DNA of 64,000 nt from a bacterium (GTDB lineage: Bacteria > Acidobacteriota > Polarisedimenticolia > Polarisedimenticolales > Polarisedimenticolaceae): contig JAAELQ010000116.1 in the NCBI GenBank assembly GCA_024226515.1, positions 248,001-312,000 on the forward strand, given 5' to 3'. The position numbers and the translations under genes were made by a program. How positions within the stretch are numbered: position 1 is the first letter of the stretch; every line of letters starts with the position of its first letter. Below are positions 49,219 to 56,526 of the stretch, in pieces. Under the pieces are notes generated by a model. The model was not told where the DNA came from. It saw only the letters and a list, made by a program, of their open reading frames with translations, and did not search any database.

Positions 49219-49758
49219 TCAGGAGACCTTGGCCTCCTCGGACTTACCGTCGTTTTCCCGCGGCTCGTCCTCCCGCGAGTCGCGGGACTGCTTGAGGCTC
49301 TCGGTCGTGCCCGGGATCGCGTGCAGCAGGTCGATCGCGGAGACGATGCCCTGCACGCGCAGCTCCTCGTCGACGACCACCAGGCGGTGGATCCACTTCT
49401 CGATCATCATCGCCGCCGCCTCGGTGATCGGGCGGTCGGCCCCGATGCAGTAGGCCAGCGGGGACATGACCTCCTCCACCCGAGCGGTGCGCACATCGGC
49501 CAGTTGAAGTTCTTTCAGCTCCTCGTGCGACACCGACAGCGGCGAATCGTTGTAAAACGCCGCGCCGTCCACTCCGGATGCGAAGTGCCAGGCCAGCAGG
49601 TCGGTCTGGCTGACCACGCCGACCAGACGGCCCTCCTCGTCGACGACCGGCGATCCGTGGACCTTCTCCTCGAGCATCATGCGTTCGAGCTCGTGGACCT
49701 CCTTGTCGCGCTCGACGCACAGCACATCGCGCGTCATGAAGTCTTTGACCAGTGCCAC
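49219..49758 (-). CDS. Tandem CBS-domain protein
   Basis: 179 residues. CBS1 at about 5-60 (KDFMTRDVLCVERDKEV, GSPVVDEEGRLVGVVSQTDLL) and CBS2 at about 95-155 (VEEVMSPLAYCIGADRPI, RLVVVDEELRVQGIVSAIDLL) form a Bateman module. Such modules bind adenosine nucleotides and usually regulate another protein. There is no attached effector domain. The tail is charged and disordered. It is divergent from the globin-coupled kinase, with which it may share a redox or energy theme. Confidence 0.92.
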   Translation of the reverse strand: MALVKDFMTRDVLCVERDKEVHELERMMLEEKVHGSPVVDEEGRLVGVVSQTDLLAWHFASGVDGAAFYNDSPLSVSHEELKELQLADVRTARVEEVMSPLAYCIGADRPITEAAAMMIEKWIHRLVVVDEELRVQGIVSAIDLLHAIPGTTESLKQSRDSREDEPRENDGKSEEAKVS

Positions 49759-50063
49759 GAAGCTCTCCTTTCCCCGCCGCCACGCGGACGTTCGAATCGA
49801 GAGGGTTCATGACAGCAAGGGCCGCGCCATGACGTGGACCCCGGAGGTCCCCTTCCCGGAGAGCCGTGGCCGCTCGGGGTGGGGCAGGACGCCCAACGTG
49901 GGCGATCCGGCGCACGGCGAAACACGACTTTCGCCCGGTCGGTCGGGCCGTTTCCCCGGTTTGCGGCCAGTGGCACGGATCGTGCCATTCTCCCTCGCAG
50001 GCCGCGGTGGGCGGTGACCGGAACCACACTTCGACGGGGAGTTCGGGTGTTACCATCTGCGGC
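49759..50063. other. 305-base divergent intergenic region
   Basis: The longest gap in the window, between the CBS gene and the globin-coupled kinase. It holds a sigma-54-like site that is also palindromic (49971-49987) and otherwise GC-rich sequence with short open frames. I find no credible gene or RNA. Confidence 0.6.
49971..49987 (+). promoter_or_regulatory. Sigma-54-type -24/-12 promoter or 7-bp palindromic operator
   Basis: TGGCACG-GATC-GTGC fits the sigma-54 consensus TGGCACG-N4-TTGC at all but one position and has the required GG-N10-GC spacing (GG 49972-73, GC 49984-85). The same bases form TGGCACG-GAT-CGTGCCA, a perfect 7-bp inverted repeat. The predicted start is about 66 bases before the kinase ATG. 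Confidence 0.55.
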
Positions 50064-51323
50064 ATGTCACGACGCTCACGGCGCTCCGGGTCCGGACGCG
50101 GAAAGGGCGCCGTGAGGCCGGCGGCCAACCAGACAGGGGCGTCCCGCGCGGAGCGACGCGGCCCCGAGCCCGAGACGTTCGAGGTCCGGCGGCGCTACGT
50201 CCGTTTCAGCGAACAGGACGCCGCGATGCTGTCCGAGGTCGGGGGCGTCGTCGCGCGCCACGCCGACTCGATCGTGGACCGCTTCTACAACCACCTGGTG
50301 AAGTTCGAGCCCCTGCGCTCACTGCTCTCCGACGATGGAACGGTGGAGCGGCTGAAGGCGTCGCAGAAGCAGTACCTGAAGAGCCTCTTCGCGGGCACGT
50401 ACGACGACAGTTACGCCGAGAGCCGCCTGCGCATCGGCGCCGTCCACGATCGGATCGAGCTCGAGCCCCAGTGGTACCTGGGGGCCTACGGCCTGTACCT
50501 CGACATCTTGCTGCCGTACGTGATTCAGTGCTACCCGGATGATGCAGCTCGCGCGACGCGCGCCGCCACTGCGCTGGGCAAGCTGATGATCCTCGACGTC
50601 CAGGTTGTTCTGGACGCGTACTACGAGACGCGCGAGCGGCGGGCGGTAGAGAAGAGCGAGCAGCTCGCCGCGGTGGGCGAGCTGGCCGCCTCGATCGCCC
50701 ACGAGGTGCGCAACCCGCTCGCCGGGATGAAAGGCGCGCTCGAGGTCCTTCGCGGAGAGTTGTCGGTCAAGCCGTCGAACCTCGAGATCGTGGACGAGCT
50801 GCTGGCGCAGATCGTCCGGCTCGAGGGGCTCGTGCGCGACCTGCTGACCTACGCGCGCCCCCGCGCGCTCAGCCCGCGTGCGTTCGACCTGCATGAGCTG
50901 ATCGACCGCGTGCTGCGCCTGTACAAGGACGAGGCGGACGTCAACGGCATCACCGTGCACCGAGTGAGCGCGCCGGGCACGGGGCGCATCTTCGCCGACC
51001 CGCAGGCCATCGAGCAGGTGTTCATCAACTTGATTCACAATTCGATTCAGGCGATGGAAGACGGTGGGACGCTGACGGTCGACGCCCAGTCCGCCGGCGG
51101 TTTCCTGCTCGTCTCGCTCCAGGACACCGGCAAGGGCATCCTGCCGGCCGATCTCAAACGGATCTTTCAGCCGTTCTTCACCACCAAGCACCGCGGGTCG
51201 GGCCTGGGGCTGTCGATCGTGCGCAAGCTGGTCGAACAGCACAAGGGCACGGTCGAGGTGACGAGCCAACTGGGACACGGCACCTCGGTCAAATTCCGCA
51301 TTCCGGAGAGCGAGACGGATTGA
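50064..51323 (+). CDS. Globin-coupled sensor histidine kinase
   Basis: 419 residues. A basic leader (1-38) is followed by a protoglobin domain (about 42-190), with proximal heme ligand His128 (RIGAVHDRIEL), distal Tyr75 (DRFYNHLV) and Trp137. The transmitter follows. The HisKA phosphoacceptor is His213 (SIAHEVRNPLAG), the N box NLIHNSIQAM, G1 DTGKGI and G2 GSGLGLSIV. It has no membrane span, so it senses dissolved O2 (or CO/NO) in the cytoplasm, like the Anaeromyxobacter globin kinase AfGcHK. It overlaps the response-regulator gene by one base, making a clear two-component pair. Confidence 0.93.
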   Translation: MSRRSRRSGSGRGKGAVRPAANQTGASRAERRGPEPETFEVRRRYVRFSEQDAAMLSEVGGVVARHADSIVDRFYNHLVKFEPLRSLLSDDGTVERLKASQKQYLKSLFAGTYDDSYAESRLRIGAVHDRIELEPQWYLGAYGLYLDILLPYVIQCYPDDAARATRAATALGKLMILDVQVVLDAYYETRERRAVEKSEQLAAVGELAASIAHEVRNPLAGMKGALEVLRGELSVKPSNLEIVDELLAQIVRLEGLVRDLLTYARPRALSPRAFDLHELIDRVLRLYKDEADVNGITVHRVSAPGTGRIFADPQAIEQVFINLIHNSIQAMEDGGTLTVDAQSAGGFLLVSLQDTGKGILPADLKRIFQPFFTTKHRGSGLGLSIVRKLVEQHKGTVEVTSQLGHGTSVKFRIPESETD

Positions 51324-52726
51324 TGGCACGTGAACGCATCCTCGTCGTCGATGACGAGAAACTGATCCGCTGGTCGGTCCGTTCTCGGCTGCAGCAGGAG
51401 GGCTACGCCGTCGAGGAGGCGGCCGACGGCAAGCACGCGTTCGAGCTGCTCGAGCACAGCGATTGCGACCTGCTCGTGCTGGACTACCGGCTGCCCGACA
51501 CGACCGGCATCGACATCCTGGAGAAGGTCCGCGCCGAGCACCCGGAGATCTCGGTGCTGATGATGACCGCCTACGGCACCGTGGAGAGCGCCGTTCAGGC
51601 GATGAAACTCGGAGCTTTCGACTACCTGACGAAGCCCGTCAACCTCGACGAGTTGAGCGTCGTGGTCCAGAAAGCGCTGGAGACGACGCGGCTGCGGCGC
51701 GAGGTGCGTCGTCTACGCACCGAGCAGCGCGAGACGCACGGCAAGGTCCGCCTGATCGGCACGAGCTCCGCGATGCAGGAGGTGCTGGATCTCATCGACA
51801 AGATCTGTGTCAGCCAGGCGACGACCGTCCTGATCGAGGGCGACAGCGGAACCGGCAAGAACGTCGTCGCGAAGGCGATTCACTACGGCAGCCCGCGCGC
51901 GGACCGGCCGTTCGTCAACATCACCTGTTCCGCGTTGACCGAGACGCTGCTGGAGAGCGAGCTGTTCGGTCACGAGCGCGGCGCGTTCACCGACGCGAAG
52001 ACGCAGAAGAAGGGGTTGCTCGAGGTCTCCGAGGGTGGAACGGCGTTCCTCGACGAGATCGGCGAGATGGGCCCTGCGATGCAGGCCAAGCTGCTGCGCT
52101 TTCTGGAAGAGAAGACGTTCAAGCGCGTCGGCGGCACGCGGGACATCCGCGTCGAGGTTCGCATCGTGGCGGCGACGAACCGCAACCTGGAGCAGGCCGT
52201 GCGCGAGGGGCGGTTCCGCGAGGACCTGTACTACCGCCTCAAGGTGATCCCGATCCACCTGCCGTCGTTGCGCGACCGGCGCGACGACGTGCCGCTGCTG
52301 GTGCAGCATTTTCTCGACGAGTTCAACGCCGAGTTCCGCAAGAACACCAACGGCGTCAGTCGCGAGGCGATGGAGCACCTGACGGCCTACGACTGGCCGG
52401 GCAACATCCGCGAGCTACGCAACGTGCTCGAGCGGATCATGATCCTCGAGGACAAGGAGCAGATCGGTCTGGAGGACCTGCCGTCCGAGATCGTGGGCAA
52501 CGCTCCACAGACCGGCGAGAATGCCACCGTCGGACGGACCCGGTCGGACGTCGTGTTGCCGCTGGGAACGCTGACGCTGGAGGACCTCGAGCGCGGGGCG
52601 ATCGAGCAGGCGCTCGAGCGCACGTCGCGCAATCAGGTCAAGGCCGCCAAGCTGCTGGGAATCTCGCGCGACACCCTGCGCTACCGCATGAAGAAGTTCG
52701 GCCTGCTCGATCGTTCGGACGACTAG
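51323..52726 (+). CDS. NtrC-family sigma-54-dependent response regulator
   Basis: 467 residues from the ATG at 51323 (TGATG overlap). Receiver with phosphoacceptor Asp54 and Lys104. AAA+ domain: Walker A GDSGTGKN (173-180), Walker B AFLDEIGEM (241-249), arginine-finger region DLYYRLKVIPI. The sigma-54 contact loop reads GAFTDA (220-225) rather than GAFTGA. The C-terminal Fis-type HTH (about 425-460) is KAAKLLGISRDTLRYRMKK. It should receive phosphate from the globin kinase and activate sigma-54 promoters in response to oxygen level. The promoter-like site at 49971 could be autoregulated. Confidence 0.95.
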   Translation: MARERILVVDDEKLIRWSVRSRLQQEGYAVEEAADGKHAFELLEHSDCDLLVLDYRLPDTTGIDILEKVRAEHPEISVLMMTAYGTVESAVQAMKLGAFDYLTKPVNLDELSVVVQKALETTRLRREVRRLRTEQRETHGKVRLIGTSSAMQEVLDLIDKICVSQATTVLIEGDSGTGKNVVAKAIHYGSPRADRPFVNITCSALTETLLESELFGHERGAFTDAKTQKKGLLEVSEGGTAFLDEIGEMGPAMQAKLLRFLEEKTFKRVGGTRDIRVEVRIVAATNRNLEQAVREGRFREDLYYRLKVIPIHLPSLRDRRDDVPLLVQHFLDEFNAEFRKNTNGVSREAMEHLTAYDWPGNIRELRNVLERIMILEDKEQIGLEDLPSEIVGNAPQTGENATVGRTRSDVVLPLGTLTLEDLERGAIEQALERTSRNQVKAAKLLGISRDTLRYRMKKFGLLDRSDD

Positions 52727-52771
52727 CAGCCTGCCCGATGACTCGGACAGGCTCCTGGCAGGCCGAGCTAG
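52723..52771. terminator. Hairpin region shared by convergent regulator genes
   Basis: CTAGC (52723-27) pairs with GCTAG (52767-71) and GCCTGCC (52729-35) with GGCAGGC (52757-63). An alternative inner pair is AGCCTG/CAGGCT (52728-33/52748-53). It spans both convergent stop codons and could end transcription from both sides. Confidence 0.4.
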
Positions 52772-53262
52772 TTCGGGCAGCGCGGTAGAGACATGCCGTT
52801 CGGTGTCAACGCGTCGAGATCGGAAGGCGCCGGAGCGATGCGGCCGTTGGCCCGCGGAGCGCTCACCAGCGACTCCAGCGAGATCCCGCGCAGCGCGTTC
52901 TCGATGCTCTTCTGCACCTGGGGCCAGACCAGCGACGCGGGGCAGTCCCGCGCCCACTCGCAGCCCTCGGGATCGCACGAGCAGCTGGTCAGCGATAGCG
53001 GCCCCTCGATCGCCGTAACGATGTCCAGCATCGAGATCTCGGCCGCCGACCGGGCCAGCGCGAACCCTCCGTTGACGCCGCGCGATGACTTCAGCAGGCG
53101 GGCGCGCACGAGCCGGCGCAGAATCTTGGCCGTGAAACTCGACGGGATGCCCTGAGTCCGCGCGACGTCACTGCGCAGGGCGACCGCATCCTCGGGCAAG
53201 CAGCCGATGAAGATCATCGCCCGGATGGCGTAGTCGCCGGCCTTCGTCAGGCTCATTCCCAT
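52768..53262 (-). CDS. Rrf2-family transcriptional regulator with cysteine cluster
   Basis: 164 residues; GGAGG lies before the first ATG (53262), and the ATG at 53256 fits the family start MSLTKAGDYAIRAM. Winged helix at about 10-75 (IPSSFTAKILRRLVRARLL, RGVNGGFALAR). Cysteines 94, 96, 101 and 107 (CSCDPEGCEWARDC) lie where IscR/NsrR-type members hold a [2Fe-2S] or [4Fe-4S] cluster. It probably senses Fe-S status, NO or redox. An inverted repeat sits 19 bases upstream of its start. Confidence 0.9.
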   Translation of the reverse strand: MGMSLTKAGDYAIRAMIFIGCLPEDAVALRSDVARTQGIPSSFTAKILRRLVRARLLKSSRGVNGGFALARSAAEISMLDIVTAIEGPLSLTSCSCDPEGCEWARDCPASLVWPQVQKSIENALRGISLESLVSAPRANGRIAPAPSDLDALTPNGMSLPRCPN

Positions 53263-53280
53263 AACCTACCTCCGTACTCA

Positions 53281-53300
53281 AAAGGTCCACAAAAACCTTT
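53281..53300 (-). promoter_or_regulatory. Candidate Rrf2 operator
   Basis: AAAGGT-N8-ACCTTT, a perfect six-base inverted repeat in an AT-rich 20-base stretch, lies 19 bases before the rrf2-type start. The position suits autorepression. Confidence 0.45.
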
Positions 53301-53330
53301 AAGCATGTAGTGTGCCACGCCGATGGGGCT

Positions 53331-53336
53331 TATAAT
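53331..53336 (+). promoter_or_regulatory. -10 element for the orphan receiver gene
   Basis: A perfect TATAAT in an AT-rich setting, 89 bases before the GTG at 53425. No -35 match is clear. Confidence 0.45.
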
Positions 53337-53424
53337 CAAAGAGGAATAGGATGATCAAGGCAGGTGTTGGGGTGCAACAGGCCCACAGGATGGGGCATTC
53401 GACCCAGCGGGGAGTCTCCGCGTC

Positions 53425-53802
53425 GTGGAATCAACCATGACGAGGATCCTGCTGATCGAAGATGAAGACCGTTTTCGTGTGGATTGCCGGCGCGCTCTCG
53501 AGCGCGACGGCTACGAGGTGCTCGACGCGCCCAGCGCCGGCGTCGGACCCGAGCAGCTCGACCTCCAGGTGCCGGACCTCGTGATCTACGACGTCCAGGG
53601 CCAGGACCCCGGCGAGGGCGTGGAAGTGGTCAAGAGCCTCGTCAACCGCTGCCCGCGCGTCCCGGTGCTGGTGGCCATGGACGAGCCGGAGTCGGCCTCG
53701 CAGTCGATGCGCGACGTGGCCGACGCGTTCCTCCGCCGCTCGGCGGGCCAGCGCTCGATCCGGGACAAGGTTCGCCGGCTGCTCGTGCCCGATTCGTACT
53801 GA
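53425..53802 (+). CDS. Orphan single-domain response regulator (atypical receiver)
   Basis: 125 residues from GTG 53425 (an ATG at 53437 is also possible). CheY-like fold: LLIEDEDRFRVD holds the acidic pair, and the phosphoacceptor is Asp56 in LVIYDVQGQD. The usual Thr/Ser after strand 4 is replaced (VLVAMDEPES) and the conserved Lys is Arg (FLRRSAG). Phosphorylation signalling may therefore be altered or lost. No output domain. It lies beside the Rrf2 gene and downstream of the globin kinase pair, and could accept or compete for its phosphate. Confidence 0.82.
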   Translation: MESTMTRILLIEDEDRFRVDCRRALERDGYEVLDAPSAGVGPEQLDLQVPDLVIYDVQGQDPGEGVEVVKSLVNRCPRVPVLVAMDEPESASQSMRDVADAFLRRSAGQRSIRDKVRRLLVPDSY

Positions 53803-54072
53803 ACTCGGGAATCCCCGCTATACTCGACGGTGGCCGAACGGAAGGGTGTGAGTGATTCGCCCCGTCCGCGACGCTGGGTGATCGGACGGCCGTTCCGATG
53901 ACGCCGGTCCGTTGATCGTCCCCGGTTCGGTCGCCGATCGCCCGAAGAACCCAAGCGCCCTAGTGGAGGCTGAGCCGAAGTCCGGTCGGGGCGAATCGCC
54001 CGTATCATCGGTCGAAATCGGAGGGCGTGCGCGCGACGGTCGAACCTCGCGCTGCACGTGCACAGCGAGGGC
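53803..54072. other. Non-coding 270-base stretch with TATACT
   Basis: TATACT lies at 53818-53823, followed by a GTG that would encode only 23 basic residues. The rest is GC-rich with several short inverted repeats and no convincing gene. It could hold a small RNA, but no known RNA family was recognised. Confidence 0.4.
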
Positions 54073-54867
54073 TCAGTCGCGCTCGACGAGATCGAACACC
54101 TTCGGCGAGACGCCGTTACGCGCCGTCACGGATCCGTCGCGCGAATCCACCACGACCTCGTAGACCAGGACCTTGTTACCCGGCCCCCAGGCGCTGACCG
54201 CGACCTGGTACGGACCCGCGTGGCCCGACGGGGCGACCTCCTGCGAGTTGTAAAGGCACTCGAGCGGCCCCGTACCGGGCCGGGCGCGCCGCCGGTCGAC
54301 CGGCTCGTTGACGCAGAGCGGAGCTCCCACCATGTCGTCCGCGTGGCGGACTCGACCGAGGATCGTGGCGTCTTTCGAGTCAATCGTCGTGTGGTAGCGC
54401 AGAATCTTCGTGCGCGGCCCGAACAGCGACGACGCGCGCTGCATGCCGGGATGCGCCGCCTCGGATCGGGGGTTCTTGCGGACGTCCTCCTCGCGCAGGA
54501 TGTCGAACAGCTTCGGGTCGATGCGTCGGCGCGACACGACCTCGCCCGTGCGAGTGTCGAGCATCGCCTCGTAGACGAGGATGCGATTGTCCGAACCGAA
54601 GGCCGAGAGCGCGAGGCGGTACGTGCCGATCGGGGCGGGCTCGGCCAGCGGCCCGGTCACGGGTGCGCCGGCCATCAGGGTGTACTGCTTGGACGAGACG
54701 GCGCGCTCCTCGGCGACCGTGCCGTCGGGCGCGAGGATCACCTCGTGCACCGAGCGCCCCCTGGGGTGGATCTCGAAGCCGAGCCTCGCGGCCTCCTCGG
54801 CGCTCGCCGCGGCGGAGAGCAGAACGACCAGTCCGGCGAGCAGCGCCCGCCGCGGGTTGATTCGCAT
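54073..54867 (-). CDS. Secreted protein with internal duplication, function unknown
   Basis: 264 residues. Signal peptide at 1-23 (LLAGLVVLLSAAASA). Two copies of a roughly 45-residue unit are visible: YRLALSAFGSDNRILVYEAM and YQVAVSAWGPGNKVLVYEVV, each followed by D-R-G-V and a final PK-FDI/LV. The unit is probably beta-rich (propeller blade or PepSY-like). No enzyme motif. A Cys pair is in the second half (CVNEPV and LECLYN). It is transcribed away from the TlpA-like gene. Confidence 0.7.
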   Translation of the reverse strand: MRINPRRALLAGLVVLLSAAASAEEAARLGFEIHPRGRSVHEVILAPDGTVAEERAVSSKQYTLMAGAPVTGPLAEPAPIGTYRLALSAFGSDNRILVYEAMLDTRTGEVVSRRRIDPKLFDILREEDVRKNPRSEAAHPGMQRASSLFGPRTKILRYHTTIDSKDATILGRVRHADDMVGAPLCVNEPVDRRRARPGTGPLECLYNSQEVAPSGHAGPYQVAVSAWGPGNKVLVYEVVVDSRDGSVTARNGVSPKVFDLVERD

Positions 54868-54921
54868 ATCGGTTCCTTCCTCCCCTCGCTGCTCTCATTA
54901 TCCCCCGGAATCCCGCCCGCG

Positions 54922-54927
54922 TATACT
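54922..54927 (+). promoter_or_regulatory. -10 element of the TlpA-like gene (near-leaderless)
   Basis: TATACT ends nine bases before the ATG at 54937. No Shine-Dalgarno is present, so the transcript probably starts at or near the initiation codon. Confidence 0.5.
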
Positions 54928-54936
54928 CGGCCCGGT

Positions 54937-56526
54937 ATGTCCGACCGAGTTCGACGCCTGCTGCTCGCACTCTGCACCCTGTTGGTCGCTGTGGGGAGCG
55001 TCCGCGCGGAGTCCGCGACCGGACGGGTCGTGGACGCCTCCGGGGCTCCTGTCGCGGGTGTCGAGATCGCGGCGGAGTGGCGCATGCCGCCGCCCGAGAC
55101 TCCGGCCGGGCCGGCAGAACCCCTGGGCGAGGTCGTCGTGACGGACGCAGAGGGCCGCTTCGAGTTGCCCGTCGCGGAGCCACCGGCGCGGCGAGGCTGG
55201 ATCGCGCTCGACCCCGAACGCTCACGCGGGGCGTGCTTCGCGGTCGAGGCGGGCACCGACCCGATCGTAACGCTCGAGCCCCTGGTGGAGGTGCGCGGGC
55301 GCTACGCGATGGAGTTGCGCGGCGAGCGTCCGTCGAGCGTCGGCACTGTCCTCGTTGCCGACAACGCCGTCCTGCGGTCGGACTCCGTGGGCGAATCGTT
55401 CCTGTTCCGCGTGCCCCCGTCGAGGTATGCCCTGTGGTACGTCAACGGCGAGTTCGGCGACGACGCACGGACCTCGACCGGCCGCGACGTGCGCGTCGAA
55501 TCGACTCCGGTGGACGTGGGCAACGTATCGATCACGCTCCCGCGGATCCTGCGGCACGGTGGCGTGACGCGGCCCGCCACCGACGGCGTTTCGATCGCGC
55601 CGGTATGGCAGCGCTCCGACTCCGGCCTGACTCCCTTTCGCGGAGCGACGACCGATGCGTCGGGGAGTTACTCGCTTCCGTTGCCGGTGTACCGCGAGGA
55701 GGCGGAGCTCGCGCTGCTGGCGCTCGATGCCGAGCGCACGGTCGGCGGGGTGATCCGGCTCGATCCCCGCCGAGACGAGTCCGCGCGGATCAACTTGAAG
55801 CCGCTGGCGCGGTTGCGCGCGCGCTTTGTCCTGGAGGGCGGGGGTGACCCCGTCGCGACCTGGTGCAGCTTCAGCGTCGGTCGCCGGGGGTTTCACTTCA
55901 TCCAGGGGAATTTCGAGGACGGCCTCCTCGACGTCTCGCTGCCGCCGGGCAAGTACTGGCTGTGGCACCAGTCCGAGGACTCCGTGCGGTACGCCCGCAG
56001 GATCAAGCTGCCCAGGCGCGGCCGCGATCTGGGAACACTCGAGATGGCCACCACGAAGCTGGCGAAGCTGCGTGGCACGCCCGCGCCGGAACTCGATGTG
56101 ACCCACGCGCGCGGCGACTTCCCGGAGGAGGGCCTCGCCGGATATCGTGGCAAGTGGGTCCTCATCGATTTCTGGGGCCACTGGTGCGGCCCGTGCATTC
56201 GCGCCTTCCCGGGGCTGTTGACGTTGTACGACGATTACGCGGACCTGCACGACCGATTCGAGATCCTGGCCTTCCATCACGATTCGGTCGACGATTTCGA
56301 CGAGCTGGACGACCTCGTCGAGGCGTACGCCGAGGAGTGGTGGGGCGGTCGTGAGTTTCCGTTTCCCTCCCTGCTCGACACGACGGGTGAGACGGTGAAG
56401 CGGTACGGCGTTACGGCCTGGCCGACGATGGTGCTGATCGACCCCGAGGGGCAGGTCGCCGCCTACGGCCACGCGAAGCAGTTGCTCGAGGACAAGCTGC
56501 GCGAGCTGCGCTCAGTCGCGCCGTAA
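54937..56526 (+). CDS. Secreted TlpA/thioredoxin-like protein with N-terminal carboxypeptidase-regulatory-like domains
   Basis: 529 residues. Signal peptide (about 6-24). A carboxypeptidase-regulatory-like beta-sandwich follows (about 28-110: GRVVDASGAPVAGVEIAAEW, TDAEGRFELPV), then further beta-sandwich modules to about 380. The C-terminal thioredoxin fold (about 385-525) has the redox motif WCGPC (about 413) and a cis-proline region AWPTMVLIDPEG. It probably reduces or isomerises disulfides, or delivers reducing power, at the periplasmic face. The long beta-sandwich front part is unusual for TlpA and may mediate surface or cell-wall binding. The 3' end overlaps the convergent transporter by 15 bases. 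Confidence 0.88.
   Translation: MSDRVRRLLLALCTLLVAVGSVRAESATGRVVDASGAPVAGVEIAAEWRMPPPETPAGPAEPLGEVVVTDAEGRFELPVAEPPARRGWIALDPERSRGACFAVEAGTDPIVTLEPLVEVRGRYAMELRGERPSSVGTVLVADNAVLRSDSVGESFLFRVPPSRYALWYVNGEFGDDARTSTGRDVRVESTPVDVGNVSITLPRILRHGGVTRPATDGVSIAPVWQRSDSGLTPFRGATTDASGSYSLPLPVYREEAELALLALDAERTVGGVIRLDPRRDESARINLKPLARLRARFVLEGGGDPVATWCSFSVGRRGFHFIQGNFEDGLLDVSLPPGKYWLWHQSEDSVRYARRIKLPRRGRDLGTLEMATTKLAKLRGTPAPELDVTHARGDFPEEGLAGYRGKWVLIDFWGHWCGPCIRAFPGLLTLYDDYADLHDRFEILAFHHDSVDDFDELDDLVEAYAEEWWGGREFPFPSLLDTTGETVKRYGVTAWPTMVLIDPEGQVAAYGHAKQLLEDKLRELRSVAP

Noticed and set aside
49789-49801. tRNA T-loop-like GTTCGAATC in the divergent gap
   Set aside because: No acceptor, D or anticodon stems can be drawn around it.
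50041-50063. TACCAT as a -10 for the globin kinase
   Set aside because: A poor match without a -35; the sigma-54-like site upstream explains the promoter better.
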